The notes under the pieces are model-generated. The model worked only from the letters and a program-made list of their open reading frames with translations. It had not been told where the DNA came from and made no database searches. From NCBI RefSeq assembly GCF_000425945.1, contig NZ_KE384480.1:528599-592598 (forward strand): a DNA stretch of 64,000 bases, written 5' to 3'. This stretch comes from Candidatus Solirubrobacter pratensis (GTDB lineage Bacteria; Actinomycetota; Thermoleophilia; Solirubrobacterales; Solirubrobacteraceae). Each line of letters begins with the position of its first letter. Positions within the stretch are counted from its first letter, which is position 1. Of the stretch, positions 49,198 to 58,081 are shown in pieces. Both the position numbers and the translations under genes were made by a program.

Positions 49198-49500
49198 GTG
49201 CGCGCGCCGCGCGATGCCAACCGCGAGGCCATCCTCGCGGCCGTCCGCGAGCGCCCGGGCGCGAGCGCGGGCGAGCTGGCGGCGGCCGCCGACATGAGCC
49301 GCGGGGTGGCCTACGGCCAGCTCAAGGCGCTGACCGAGAGCGGCGAGATCGTCAAGCGCGAGCTGCCCGGCGGCGTCGCGGGCTACGCGCCGGCGCCGGA
49401 AGCGGCGGCACCAGGGTGGTGCGGCGGCCAGCCGACGTCGCAGGACTGCGCGGCACCGGATCAGGCGGCGCTGCCGAGCGCGGAGCCGGCGGCCGCCTAG
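49198..49500 (+). CDS. Small winged-helix protein (probably 5'-truncated)
   Basis: 100 aa from GTG 49198. REAILAAVRERPGASAGELA, then DMSRGVAYGQLKALTESGE and ELPGGVAGYAP form a winged helix. It is a paralogue of the protein at 59368, which has 70 more N-terminal residues; here the matching upstream frame is basic and cut by TAG at 49127. It could be a shortened functional form or a decaying gene. Confidence 0.55.
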   Translation: MRAPRDANREAILAAVRERPGASAGELAAAADMSRGVAYGQLKALTESGEIVKRELPGGVAGYAPAPEAAAPGWCGGQPTSQDCAAPDQAALPSAEPAAA

Positions 49501-49508
49501 CTCCCCAC

Positions 49509-50022
49509 TCGCCGGGGCGAGTCAACGCCGGGCTACGATCGCCGTCGCGTGGGCGCCTGACGCGGCGCCCGCGCGACCGCGGTCGGCCGCCCTCGCGCGC
49601 GCCGAGCTCACGCAGCGTCGCGCGCGCCTCGTCGTCGGGTAGGCCGTCCAGGGCCTCGATCGCCAGGTGCAGGTGACCGAGCGTGAGGCCGGGCGCTTCG
49701 AGCGCGAGCCAGCCGGCCCAGTGCACGGCGGCGGGCTCGAAGCGCTGCTCCTCGTGCGTCTCGATCAGCTCGAGGATCGCCAGCGTGATCGGGAGCGGAA
49801 CAGACGATCTTCAGTCGCGACTGCCTCGAGTGCGCGGTCCGTACGCCGGGCGGAGCCGAGCTGCGCGTGCTCGGCAACCACTTCAAGAGCAAGATCGGCG
49901 GCGGCGACGCCCGGCGTTTGGCCCATGGTCTCCACGTCCGCGTAGGCAGCGCTGTACTGGTCGCGCAGCTTGGCGTGGCGGTCGAGCAGGCGCTGGGTGG
50001 TCTTGTTCGGCGTGGTGCTCAT
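49509..50022 (-). pseudogene. Frameshifted orphan gene
   Basis: From ATG 50022: MSTTPNKTTQRLLDRHAKLR ... ALEAVATEDRLFR. At about 49785-49805 the coding sense jumps one frame to ITLAILELIETHEEQRFEP ... WAGWLALEAPGLTLGHLHLA and DDEARATLREL. The two halves read as one helical protein split by a frameshift. Family unknown. The 3' end is unclear because the frame runs on antisense to the winged-helix gene. Confidence 0.55.
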
Positions 50023-50289
50023 GAGGTGGTCTCCCCGGCTGTGGGCGGAACGCAGTTCCGAACCCCAGTCGCCGACACCTGGGAACACGACGCCATCGGC
50101 GCTTCGCGCAGGGCGGTAGCTCCGGGTCCTATCGGGTTGGTTCGGACGCGAAGGCCGGAGCGTCGCGGAGGCTGAATCCCGTCTTAGGTCCAGGGCGGCC
50201 CTCGACAGGCCGCACTAAGCTCCGGCCTAGGTTCCGCCGATATTGTCAGGAAACTCCGGGTAGGAGCCGACCCACGAAGCCCGAAAGGG

Positions 50290-50577
50290 GTGAGCGAGTA
50301 CATGGGCACCAACGTTCAGACCGGGACCTACAACGCCGCCTCGCTTGAGGACGCGTTGCTCGTGCTGCAACGCCACTACCGCCTCGACTCCGCGGAGTTC
50401 TTCCGCGCGTACCGCGTCGGCAGCGATGAGATTGACCACATTCCGGGTCGCGCGCGGCACGAATGGGCGAGCTTCTACGCCGAGTGGCGAGAACTCACCG
50501 GCGCGCCGAATGACACCGCACCGCAGGAAGACGCGCTCGCTCGCCACACCCGTCGTGAGATCACCTGCGCGGCGTAG
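50290..50577 (+). CDS. Possible antitoxin (TumA-like)
   Basis: 95 aa from GTG 50290 (ATG 50302 is also possible, after GAAAGGGG). The core LEDALLVLQRHYRLDSAEFF then RAYRVGSDEI and ARHEWASFYAEWRELTG matches the short helical pattern of antitoxins that pair with TumE-type toxins (Ser-x-EFY/F..Y..G ... EWA..Y). A TumE-like gene follows after 66 bases. The family call is by pattern only. Confidence 0.5.
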   Translation: MSEYMGTNVQTGTYNAASLEDALLVLQRHYRLDSAEFFRAYRVGSDEIDHIPGRARHEWASFYAEWRELTGAPNDTAPQEDALARHTRREITCAA

Positions 50578-50643
50578 CGGCGTGCGCAATCTGCGGTAAT
50601 CCCGCCGGAACCAGCCGATCCGCTCGTTAGTCTCGCGGGCGCG

Positions 50644-51066
50644 TTGACGCTTGATCAGTACTTCGACAACATCGACAAGCTCTTGTCGGCGAACGGGCTC
50701 ATGTTCGAGCCCGGCGCGATCATGCTGCGCCTGGACGACCCGACGAAGCAGCGCGGGCGCGTCGCCGGCCGCGTTGTCTTCAGTGACCGCACCTTCCTCG
50801 ACATCAGCGAGGTGGTCGAGATCGGTGATGACGGGTCGCCTGAGCGCGTCAGGTACTGCTACTACGTGATCCTCGACGGCGTCGAGTTCGTCGGCTACGA
50901 CCACTCGCCGGACCATCCTGTCCCGACGCACGTGCACGACCGCGAGCACAAGAGCTACCCGGCTCGCAGGCGCAAGCTCGCCGAGGTGATCGAGATCGCG
51001 TGGAACGTCTCCAGCGACGAGAACTACTGGGCCGACACCGGCCCCGAGATCGAGGAGTACGCCTGA
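50644..51066 (+). CDS. Possible TumE-like toxin
   Basis: 140 aa from TTG 50644; no good ribosome site is seen. The pattern VVFSDRTFLDISEVVEI, YCYYVILDGVEFVGYDHSPD and HPVPTHVHDREHKSYP resembles TumE-type proteins (strand-rich, then Y-D-N/S-x-x-H and T-H-x-H-x-H motifs). With the upstream gene it may form a type II toxin-antitoxin pair on the island. Confidence 0.5.
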   Translation: MTLDQYFDNIDKLLSANGLMFEPGAIMLRLDDPTKQRGRVAGRVVFSDRTFLDISEVVEIGDDGSPERVRYCYYVILDGVEFVGYDHSPDHPVPTHVHDREHKSYPARRRKLAEVIEIAWNVSSDENYWADTGPEIEEYA

Positions 51067-51239
51067 CGGCACGTGCCGGGGTGGGCGACGAGGCTGACCC
51101 CGACTCGACCAGCGCACAACAGACAGCGCGCTGTGGAAAATAGCCCTGAAAACGGCCGGCCGGGTCGTATACGGCCGGTGTTGACTGTCGGGCGGCTGAA
51201 ATAGGCCGGGTGGCGCACTCCTGCCATGGACGACCTGAA

Positions 51240-51472
51240 GCGGCGCGCCGGCGATCATGTTCTGCGACGTCTACGACAGGACGACGAGCACGATCATCGA
51301 GGCGAAGGGGAAGCGTGGCGCGGCCGTCGTTCCGCATGGCGATCGGCTAGCTGCCGACTCCGCGCGCATGCTCGCGCCCGCGCCCAAGCGAGCGATACTC
51401 GCCACCGAGCAGACGCGTCCCGACCTCCTTCGGCTCGCTGACGCCGAGGGCATCACAGGCTGGTCTGGCTGA
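51240..51472 (+). pseudogene. Remnant of a PD-(D/E)XK restriction-like nuclease
   Basis: MFCDVYDRTTSTIIEAKGK (51257 on) has the D-x(n)-E-x-K core. The next part reads RMAIG in one frame (TAG follows) and LAADSARM in another, then PDLLRLADAEGI near the end. Together they look like a frameshifted C-terminal nuclease piece (expected order EAKG ... R.AIGQL.DY.R ... P.R.DLL..L...G). No complete reading frame survives. The stretch 51473-51798 holds nothing I can identify. Confidence 0.45.
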
Positions 51473-51798
51473 ACGACGGAGACTTCGGGGCATCGCGGCC
51501 GTCCGGGATGTCCTCGCGATGATTGGACCTCGTTGTCGAGCCCGAGCTCGAGATCAACACGCGCGGCGAGATCGTGCTTGCTGTGGACCCGCGCGATCGG
51601 CGCCGCGAATCCTGAACGTCTGGCGCGGGGGATCGCCGGTAGGGGCTGCTGATGTTCGGCGTTCCTGCGCATTGGCTGCGGGCGCTGGAGTTCGGCTGTG
51701 GTGACTGGTGGTGGCTCCGTAGCGACGACACGGTTGGCGCGGCGGGCCGGCAGAGCGCGCCGCGGCGGGGCCGACGATGCGGGCTCGCTGACCTCCAG

Positions 51799-52482
51799 CT
51801 ACGCGGCAGCGGCGCTGGCGAGCCAGTCGCCGGCGCCCGGCTCCTGGGCGGCGCGCACCTGCTGCCAGGCACGGTTGAGGTGTCCCTGCAGCAGCGGCGC
51901 GTACAGGAGCTGCGGCACGATCAGCAGCCCCCCAATCGTGTAGGCGAGGGTGTAGAGCAGCGGGCTGGGCCGGTCATGCGGCGGCAGGCCGGACAGGCTC
52001 ATCGCCTCACCGACGCGGCGGGCCGTCGAGTGCGCGGTGACGAACACCGGCACGATGATGAGCGTGCCGAGAGTCATCGCCAGCGTCGAGGCGACGGGGC
52101 TGGCGCCTGCCAGCGGGTGCGTCGGCTGCACGGTGCGCGCGAAGTCGCGCATCTCGCGGTTGACGGTGTACCACCAGTAGATCAGGTACAGCCCGAGCGT
52201 CACGACCGTGAGCAGCGCGACGAGGCCGGGGCTGCGATCAACGCCGAGTACTGGCTGCTCGGGTGCCGGTGCCATCGCTGGCCGAGCGGTGTGCCGCGGC
52301 GGTAGATCGGCGACCAGTCGGGCCAGATCCGCGCGCGTCACGGCCACGTAGGCGGCGGACAGGCGCTCCTCAAGCTCGTCGACCATCAACGCCCCCTCGC
52401 CCGCCGAGGCACGCAACATCTGAGCGACGTGTTCGCGGTCGGCGTCGGTGGCGCGTAGCTGCAGCTGCGAAGACGGCGTCAT
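51799..52482 (-). CDS. DUF1707 + DUF4234 membrane protein
   Basis: 227 aa from ATG 52482. N-terminal DUF1707 (LRATDADREHVAQMLRASAG, ELEERLSAAYVAVTRADLARLV, DLPP; about 8-62), then a DUF4234-type membrane part with about four helices (ALLTVVTLGLYLIYWWYTVNREM; shorter core LGLYLIYWWYTVNREM). Such actinobacterial proteins are thought to be membrane adaptors. Standalone in the island. Confidence 0.8.
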   Translation of the reverse strand: MTPSSQLQLRATDADREHVAQMLRASAGEGALMVDELEERLSAAYVAVTRADLARLVADLPPRHTARPAMAPAPEQPVLGVDRSPGLVALLTVVTLGLYLIYWWYTVNREMRDFARTVQPTHPLAGASPVASTLAMTLGTLIIVPVFVTAHSTARRVGEAMSLSGLPPHDRPSPLLYTLAYTIGGLLIVPQLLYAPLLQGHLNRAWQQVRAAQEPGAGDWLASAAAA

Positions 52483-52814
52483 GGCAGCCCAGATATCGGC
52501 GTCGGCGCGCCTGGTCTGTAGGCCGCGACCCGAGTTCGGTCAGAGCCACGACAGCCGCCGTCAGCGCCGGATCTCGTCATCGAACCGCACGTCGAGACGG
52601 ACGGAATGCGCCACGAGAAGCTGTACACATCGTGCTCCGCGGGTCACGCGGTTTTGCCTTGACGGCGAAATCGCGGTCGCACGTGCGCCCATTCGTCGGA
52701 GGTGTAGGTGGCGCGACCGTCGACGATGACCAGGAGCCGGGTCGACTCGCACATCAGGCAGCGCCGTTCGATGGCCCTCGAACACAGCATGTCCGGTCCG
52801 TGGGCGATTGAGCC
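52483..52814. other. 330-bp stretch without a clear gene
   Basis: The minus strand shows a short coding-like scrap ESTRLLVIVDGRATYTSDEW near 52680-52760 that ends at a TGA, followed by LLVAHSVRLDVRFDDEIRR in another frame, perhaps remains of one small gene. Otherwise nothing is seen. Confidence 0.3.
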
Positions 52815-53126
52815 TCACGCCGTCGGCAACGATGGTCCCACCCGGACCTGCGTATCTTCATGCTCGATGCGCAGGGCCTCGCGGCCGGCAAGGTCGTCCT
52901 CAGCCCACGCGCTCTGAAAGCCCAACCGCCTGAGGAAGAAGCCCGCATGCTCGCCGACCCGGAAGGCGTAGACGCCTTCCTGGTCAACCTGGTAGCTGAA
53001 GTCCTCAGGCTCGCTGAGCATCCCGGACATGTGGGCCACCGGACGCTCGAGTGTCTGGCCGATGCTGACCATGACCTCCGTGTCGGCCAGGACACGCAGG
53101 TAACTCATCGTCGCGTCGAAGTCCAT
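52815..53126 (-). CDS. Hypothetical protein, 103 aa
   Basis: From ATG 53126. A compact acidic protein (MDFDATMSYLRVLADTEVMV; YAFRVGEHAGFFLRRLGFQS; GREALRIEHEDTQVRVG). It is upstream-adjacent (minus strand) to a decayed patch and 33 bases from the end of a lipoprotein gene. Family not recognised. Confidence 0.6.
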   Translation of the reverse strand: MDFDATMSYLRVLADTEVMVSIGQTLERPVAHMSGMLSEPEDFSYQVDQEGVYAFRVGEHAGFFLRRLGFQSAWAEDDLAGREALRIEHEDTQVRVGPSLPTA

Positions 53127-53159
53127 GTGGAGAGCCTGCCAGGCGGCGGGCCGTCCTGG

Positions 53160-53660
53160 TCAGCGCTTCAGCGCCGGGTGAAGGAACACCGCGTACACGG
53201 TCCAGTCGACCTGGTCGGCGTGCTGCCAGTCGATCCGCCGTGCGTCCTTCCGGTCGAGTCGGAAGACGCCCGTCTCGGCGTTGGGCAGGTTCTTTCCGGT
53301 GGTCGTGTCGACCAGTCCGCCCTTGAAGGTCACGGTGATCGCCTTGTGCCAGCCGGCGCCGTGGAGCGCCTTGAATGCGGCCCCAGCGGACCCCGCCAGA
53401 TCCTGCCGGGATGCGCCCTGAAAGCCGCCGTCTGGCGTGTTGACCGCCACGTTGATGATCGCCCGATGGCGCGCGATCCCCCGGACCGAGAGCTTGTCGG
53501 CGACCGCGCCGAACTGCGTCGGGTGGGCTGCCTCGAGCGCGGTGCGGAAGGGATCGCCACCCGCCTTAGTGGAGCTGCTTGGCTTGGGCGAGTCGCTGGC
53601 GCACGCGGAGAGCGCAAGTGCGAGTCCGAAGAGGGCGACGATGATGATCTTCTTGGGCAT
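53160..53660 (-). CDS. Putative lipoprotein, 166 aa
   Basis: From ATG 53660. A signal MPKKIIIVALFGLALALSAC with lipobox LSAC (Cys20), then a Ser/Pro linker and a small domain (FGAVADKLSVRGIARHRAII; AFKALHGAGWHKAITVTFKG; IDWQHADQVDWTVYAVFLHP). Surface-attached. Family not recognised. Confidence 0.75.
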   Translation of the reverse strand: MPKKIIIVALFGLALALSACASDSPKPSSSTKAGGDPFRTALEAAHPTQFGAVADKLSVRGIARHRAIINVAVNTPDGGFQGASRQDLAGSAGAAFKALHGAGWHKAITVTFKGGLVDTTTGKNLPNAETGVFRLDRKDARRIDWQHADQVDWTVYAVFLHPALKR

Positions 53661-53781
53661 TGGGGAGCGTTCGACTGATCGTGTTGGCTTGCAAGCAGTT
53701 CATCGTCGGAACGTTGGCCCGCCTTGACGTCAGACGCCGGACGACGCCACATCGACCTCGGCGCTGGGTAGCCTCGCCGAC

Positions 53782-54042
53782 GTGAGCAGGGCACGGCTGC
53801 TCCCCGATCCCGAACCGGCCAGGGCCTTCCCGCAGGCGCTGGCCGAGCTCGGACGCGAGCTCGGCATGCTGCTGGGTCGGGTGGAGCGGGGCGCGTGGGC
53901 TCGACGCGCCGGACCTCGACTACGACGAGTTCCGTGAGCGCGTCCACGCTGCCCACTACGCCGAGATGTCGACTACCGCCGCTCGGGCCGGGCGGCTGGC
54001 GGGCTGTGGAGGTTCATGCGCGAGATGCAGGAGGGGAGCTGA
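53782..54042 (+). pseudogene. Frameshifted small gene
   Basis: Begins with GTG 53782 (SRARLLPDPEPARAFPQALA, ELGRELGMLLGRVE). About 53890 the sense moves to a second frame (LDAPDLDYDEFRERVHAAHY) and near 53965 to a third (DYRRSGRAAGGLWRFMREMQ), ending at TGA 54040-54042. The pieces make one continuous protein if two frameshifts are repaired. Function unknown. Confidence 0.45.
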
Positions 54043-54117
54043 TCGTCGTTCCGCGACCGAATGCGTTCTCGGTGGGCGAGGTCGCCGGCGACGCCTTCGA
54101 GGACGACGCCGGAGACG

Positions 54118-54760
54118 ATGACGACACGGTTCATCGCCGCCCCTGACCTGGCTGAACCGCGCCGCAGGGATCTCGCGCCGCCGTGCCCGCGCCGCGCTGG
54201 TGTCCCGCATGAAGAGCAGGGGACGGTCACGGATGCGTCCGACCTGATCGAGGACATCCGGCTGGCGCTGGTCGCGGCCGACGGCGCCGCACATCCGTCG
54301 GGCGCGTCGACGCTGCGCGAGCGCCTCGTCGAGGAGACACGCCGCGGGCTGCTGAGCGGCTACTTCGACGAGCGACGGTTCGAGGAGCTGGTCCGCGACG
54401 TCCTCACGGCCTTGGGCGCGGCGGACGCGCGTATCGTGCCCCGCCAGCACGATGTCGGCGCTGACATCATCGCGCAGTTCCCCGTCGGCGGTCTGACGCT
54501 CGTCCCGGTTCACGTCCAGGTGAAGTACTGGCACCCGCAGCATGGCCGGGCCGGCGTGGAGCCGATCGACCAGCTGATCGCCTCGATGGATGGCGTCGAG
54601 ATCGGGCTGGTCGTCACGACGACCGAGTTCGAGGACGAGGCGCGAAGCTATGCGCTCGGCAGGGCCGAGCGACGGCCAAGGAGCTGCTGCTGTTCGATGG
54701 GTCGGAGTTCAGCCAGCTGATCATCGACAAGGGCCTGCGCGGGCCTAGTCGCGTACACGG
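54118..54760 (+). pseudogene. Mrr-type restriction endonuclease, frameshifted near its end
   Basis: From ATG 54118. Helical N-terminus, then RRFEELVRDVLTALGAADAR, DVGADIIAQF, VHVQVKYW (catalytic D ... Q-x-K core of Mrr_cat), IDQLIASMDGVEIGLVVTTT and FEDEARSYALG. At about 54660 the frame breaks: the sense continues in another frame as ATAKELLLFDGSEFSQLIID, the normal Mrr end. The current frame ends in a Cys/Ser-rich garbled tail. The nuclease core is intact, so residual activity is not excluded. Confidence 0.65.
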
Positions 54761-54937
54761 ATCGTCCGGGCGAGTCACCGATGGCTCGTGGATCGATCAC
54801 CGCCGCGGACCTGGCCGGAGGTGCGATGTGGCTGGAAGTCTGCTCTGCAAATGTCGGCGGCCGACAGCACGAGGTTGGGTGGTGCGCGACGGCCGGCTGT
54901 GCTCAAGGCGCGAGCGTGCCGCGCCGATTCGCAGGGC

Positions 54938-55753
54938 ATGGCCTCGCGAGCGCTCAGGCTTCGTCGGGCCGATGTCTGCGTCGAGTGCGGGGCTGAGCTG
55001 CCGGCTGGCACCGAGGCTTTGTGGGACGCCGGGGCGCGGACGGTGACCTGCAGGGCTTGCCCGCAGATCGGCGACTCCGCGGCCGCCGCGTCGGGGCAGC
55101 CTGAGCTTGACCGCGGGGAAGCCGGAGCCAGCGTGGCTTGGGAGTATCAGCGACGCAGACGCGCACGCGAGGAGCGCACGCGGCAGGCCCATCCGCGGAT
55201 CGGAGGGCTGCTGCTCGCGCTCCGCGGCGCGCCGCAGCACGAGAGCGCCTTTCACCGCGGGGAACTGGGCGAGAAGGCGGTCGCGGCGTCGCTGGAGCAG
55301 CGTACCGGCGATGCGCCGACGATCCTTCTCCACGATCGCCGAATGCCCAGCGGTCGCGGCAACATCGACCACCTGGCGATCGCTCCCGCCGGCGTCTTCG
55401 TGATCGACGCCAAGAACATCAGCGGCAAGGTACGCGTCACCAGGCCGATTCTCGGCACGCCGAAACTGCTCATCGACGGTCGCGATCGCACCAAGCTGAT
55501 CGACGGGCTTGACCGCCAGGTGGCCGCGGTCCGTGACGGGCTGGCGGCGAGCGGCCACCCCGACGCGCCGGTGCACGGCGTGCTCTGCTTCACCACGGCA
55601 GAGTTGCCGCTGTTGGCGACGTTGAAAATGCGCGGTCATCTGCTGCTGTATCGCAAAGCGCTCGCCAAACGACTGAACGCCAAAGGGCTGCTGGACGCGG
55701 CCGCCGTCGACGCGCTGGCCCGCGCGCTCGCCGCCGCCCTTCCGCCCGCGTGA
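54938..55753 (+). CDS. NERD-domain (nuclease-related) protein with zinc ribbon
   Basis: 271 aa from ATG 54938 (an open frame extends back to 54788). N-terminal zinc knuckle CVECGAELPAGTEALW ... TCRACP, a basic helix, then the NERD domain: RGELGEKAVAASLEQRTGD, ILLHDRRMPSGRGNIDHLAI, and VFVIDAKNISGKV, the PD-(D/E)XK-like motif. NERD proteins are suspected DNA-processing or defence nucleases. The neighbours are an Mrr remnant and serine recombinases. Confidence 0.8.
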   Translation: MASRALRLRRADVCVECGAELPAGTEALWDAGARTVTCRACPQIGDSAAAASGQPELDRGEAGASVAWEYQRRRRAREERTRQAHPRIGGLLLALRGAPQHESAFHRGELGEKAVAASLEQRTGDAPTILLHDRRMPSGRGNIDHLAIAPAGVFVIDAKNISGKVRVTRPILGTPKLLIDGRDRTKLIDGLDRQVAAVRDGLAASGHPDAPVHGVLCFTTAELPLLATLKMRGHLLLYRKALAKRLNAKGLLDAAAVDALARALAAALPPA

Positions 55754-55825
55754 TCTCGCCGGTCGCCGGCTCGACGGCTCAGGTTGCCGCGAGCGTCCGT
55801 TACCACGCCGATCGTCCGTCGAACC

Positions 55826-57952
55826 TCACTCGCGTCGGTCATCACACGCGCTCCGTGCGGTCGCGCCGCTGCCTTCGGGCGGCGCGGCTGAGCAGTCTCG
55901 GGCGCGCGGGAGGGACAGTTGGTTGGCCCACCACGACGCGCCGCGACGCCCGAGCACGTGCAACAGGCCGCTTCGGCCAGCCGCGCTGAATTCGGCTTGG
56001 GTGGGGAACCGTGCGCGGTCGTTGCAGAACTCGACGAGTTGCCGGCGGATCTCGTCGTCGTTCCAGCGGTGCAGTTGCGGGCAGGCGACCTCGGGGAACA
56101 GCGGTGCCCAGCGTTTGAGTCCGCCGGTCTGGCCGACGCGCCAGCGCAGCGCGTGTTTGCCGGCGGCGCGGAACTCGGGGATGGTGGGCCACTGCGGTTT
56201 GCCGTCGAGGTAGGCGGTGAGCTCGTTGAGGATGCGCTCGTCGGTCCAGGGGCGTGGGGGCCTGGGGGGTTCTTGCATGGGGAGCCGGAAGTGGAAGGCC
56301 CACCATTCGTCACGCGCTCGCAGCCGCGCTTGTTGGAGCAGCTCGCCGCGGCCGGCGCAGATGAAGACGTCAGGGGCGGGCCAGTGCGGTCGGCCGCTGA
56401 GGAAGTCGCGCAGCTCGCGTTCGAGCCGGTCGTTGCTCCAGCGGTGCGCGGGTCGCGTGCCGGTCCCCGGGCGTCGCCTGACACCACGGCGGGGACGGAA
56501 GGGTCGTGCTCGGGTCTTCTTATCGCCGATACGCGGGAGGTTGGGTGGGGCGGTCCCGCGCGGGCAGATCGTCACGCGATCCGGGGCGGGGAGGCGCCCG
56601 GAGCCAACGAAGACGCAGTCAATGATGCGGGCGAGGATGCCGCGGCGTTCGTCGGTGGTCATCGCGGGCCAGCGCTGCTTGATCTCGCCGGCGAGCGGAA
56701 GCTGATCGAGCTCGTCGGCCTCGCGCGCGAGCGCGACGGCGAGTCGCGCTTCGCGGACGCGCCGGTCCTTGACGAGGAGTCCATCGGCGTAGGCGTGAGG
56801 GTCGAGGCGCTCGATGAGCCGGTCGTTGTCGCGGTAGCGACGCAGCGCACGTTCGGCCTGCTCGAGCGTGGCAGTCGCCGCGGTGACCGCGACGGGCCGG
56901 CGGCTGCGGCGATGGGCGAGCACCTCGAGTGCCGTCTCGACGACGTAGGCGTCCAGTGGCGCGACCTGGATGTACGCGCGCGCGGGACAGGGTCCGCCGG
57001 CGCTGCGGCCCGCGCACCAGTAGCAGCGGTAGACGCGCCCCTGGGGTGTGCGGACGGTGATGCTGCTCATCGACATCGAGCAGCCCGCGCAGCGGACGAG
57101 TCCGCGCAGCAGCGGAGACGTATTGCCCGTGCGACGGCGGCTCCGAATCGGCGGACGCTGCGCGCGCTCCCAGGTCGCGCCGTCGACCAACGGTGGGTGG
57201 GCGTGGGGGCGATTCGTCGCGCCCCACTGGATCTCGCCGAGGTAGGCGCGGTGGCGGAAGATGTTCTCGAGCGTGCCGGGCGCCCAGCCGCTGTGCCCGT
57301 TCGGCGTCCGGACTTGCTCGGTCTCGAGGTACCGGCACAGCTCGCGGACTGTCGCGCCGGCAGCACGGCGGCGAAAGAGCTCGGTGACATAGGAGCCAGT
57401 GCGTGGGTCAGGCGTCAGCTTTCCTGAGCGCGCGCGGCGATAGCCGAATGGCACCCGCGACGCGGGCCACGCCCCGCGGGCGATCAGCTTGTCCTTGGCC
57501 TGTCGCCAGCCGACGCTCAGGCGATCTGACTGAAACTCGGCGATCGACAGCAGTTCGCGGCACAGATAGCGACCGACCTCTGAGCCCAGGTCGAAGTCTT
57601 CCCGCGCGGAGAAGAAATGCCCGCCCGCGTTCTGGATGCGCCGGATCGTCAACAGCGCATCGAGCTCTGAGCGCCCGAACCGATCGACCGTCGCGACGAC
57701 CACGCCGCGCGTGACGCCGAGCTCGATCCGATGCGCGATCGCCTCCAGCATCGGACGATCGGGCCGACGCCCCGACTCGTCGAGCTCTTCGTAGACGCGG
57801 ACGATCTCCGCGTCGTGCCGGCGCGCCCATCCCTCGATCTCCTCGCGCTGCACGACCGGCGAGATGAACTGCTCGCCGCGACGCTTGCCCACCAGCGAGA
57901 TCCGGATGTACCCGTCGATCCGCAAACGATCGTTGCGGCGCTTCCCGGTCAT
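55826..57952 (-). CDS. Large serine recombinase with three C-terminal repeat modules
   Basis: 708 aa from ATG 57952. Resolvase domain: RIDGYIRISLVGKRRG with nucleophile Ser19 and DRFGRSELDALL. Recombinase domain (VPFGYRRARSGKLTPD), zinc ribbon (LVRCAGCSMSMSS ... YRCYWC), coiled coil. From about 520 it carries three ~60-residue repeats: RWSNDRLERELRDFLSGRP, PWTDERILNELTAYLDGKP and RWNDDEIRRQLVEFCNDRA, each followed by WP/FP...F..AG and a WA/WW end. These look like extra DNA-binding helical units. A second element may be nested in the island. Confidence 0.9.
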   Translation of the reverse strand: MTGKRRNDRLRIDGYIRISLVGKRRGEQFISPVVQREEIEGWARRHDAEIVRVYEELDESGRRPDRPMLEAIAHRIELGVTRGVVVATVDRFGRSELDALLTIRRIQNAGGHFFSAREDFDLGSEVGRYLCRELLSIAEFQSDRLSVGWRQAKDKLIARGAWPASRVPFGYRRARSGKLTPDPRTGSYVTELFRRRAAGATVRELCRYLETEQVRTPNGHSGWAPGTLENIFRHRAYLGEIQWGATNRPHAHPPLVDGATWERAQRPPIRSRRRTGNTSPLLRGLVRCAGCSMSMSSITVRTPQGRVYRCYWCAGRSAGGPCPARAYIQVAPLDAYVVETALEVLAHRRSRRPVAVTAATATLEQAERALRRYRDNDRLIERLDPHAYADGLLVKDRRVREARLAVALAREADELDQLPLAGEIKQRWPAMTTDERRGILARIIDCVFVGSGRLPAPDRVTICPRGTAPPNLPRIGDKKTRARPFRPRRGVRRRPGTGTRPAHRWSNDRLERELRDFLSGRPHWPAPDVFICAGRGELLQQARLRARDEWWAFHFRLPMQEPPRPPRPWTDERILNELTAYLDGKPQWPTIPEFRAAGKHALRWRVGQTGGLKRWAPLFPEVACPQLHRWNDDEIRRQLVEFCNDRARFPTQAEFSAAGRSGLLHVLGRRGASWWANQLSLPRARDCSAAPPEGSGATARSACDDRRE

Positions 57953-58081
57953 GCGCCATCACCTCACCACATCGACAACCGACACGCTACGCCGCACCAG
58001 AGCGGTAACTACCAACGGCGTTCTCAGCGCGCTTCGGGTCGACGACGCCGGCCGCGGCCGTCAACCACGCGCCTCGGCTCG

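Noticed and set aside
51181..51225. Promoter TTGACT before the decayed nuclease
   Set aside because: No matching -10 at a plausible distance, and the gene downstream is broken.
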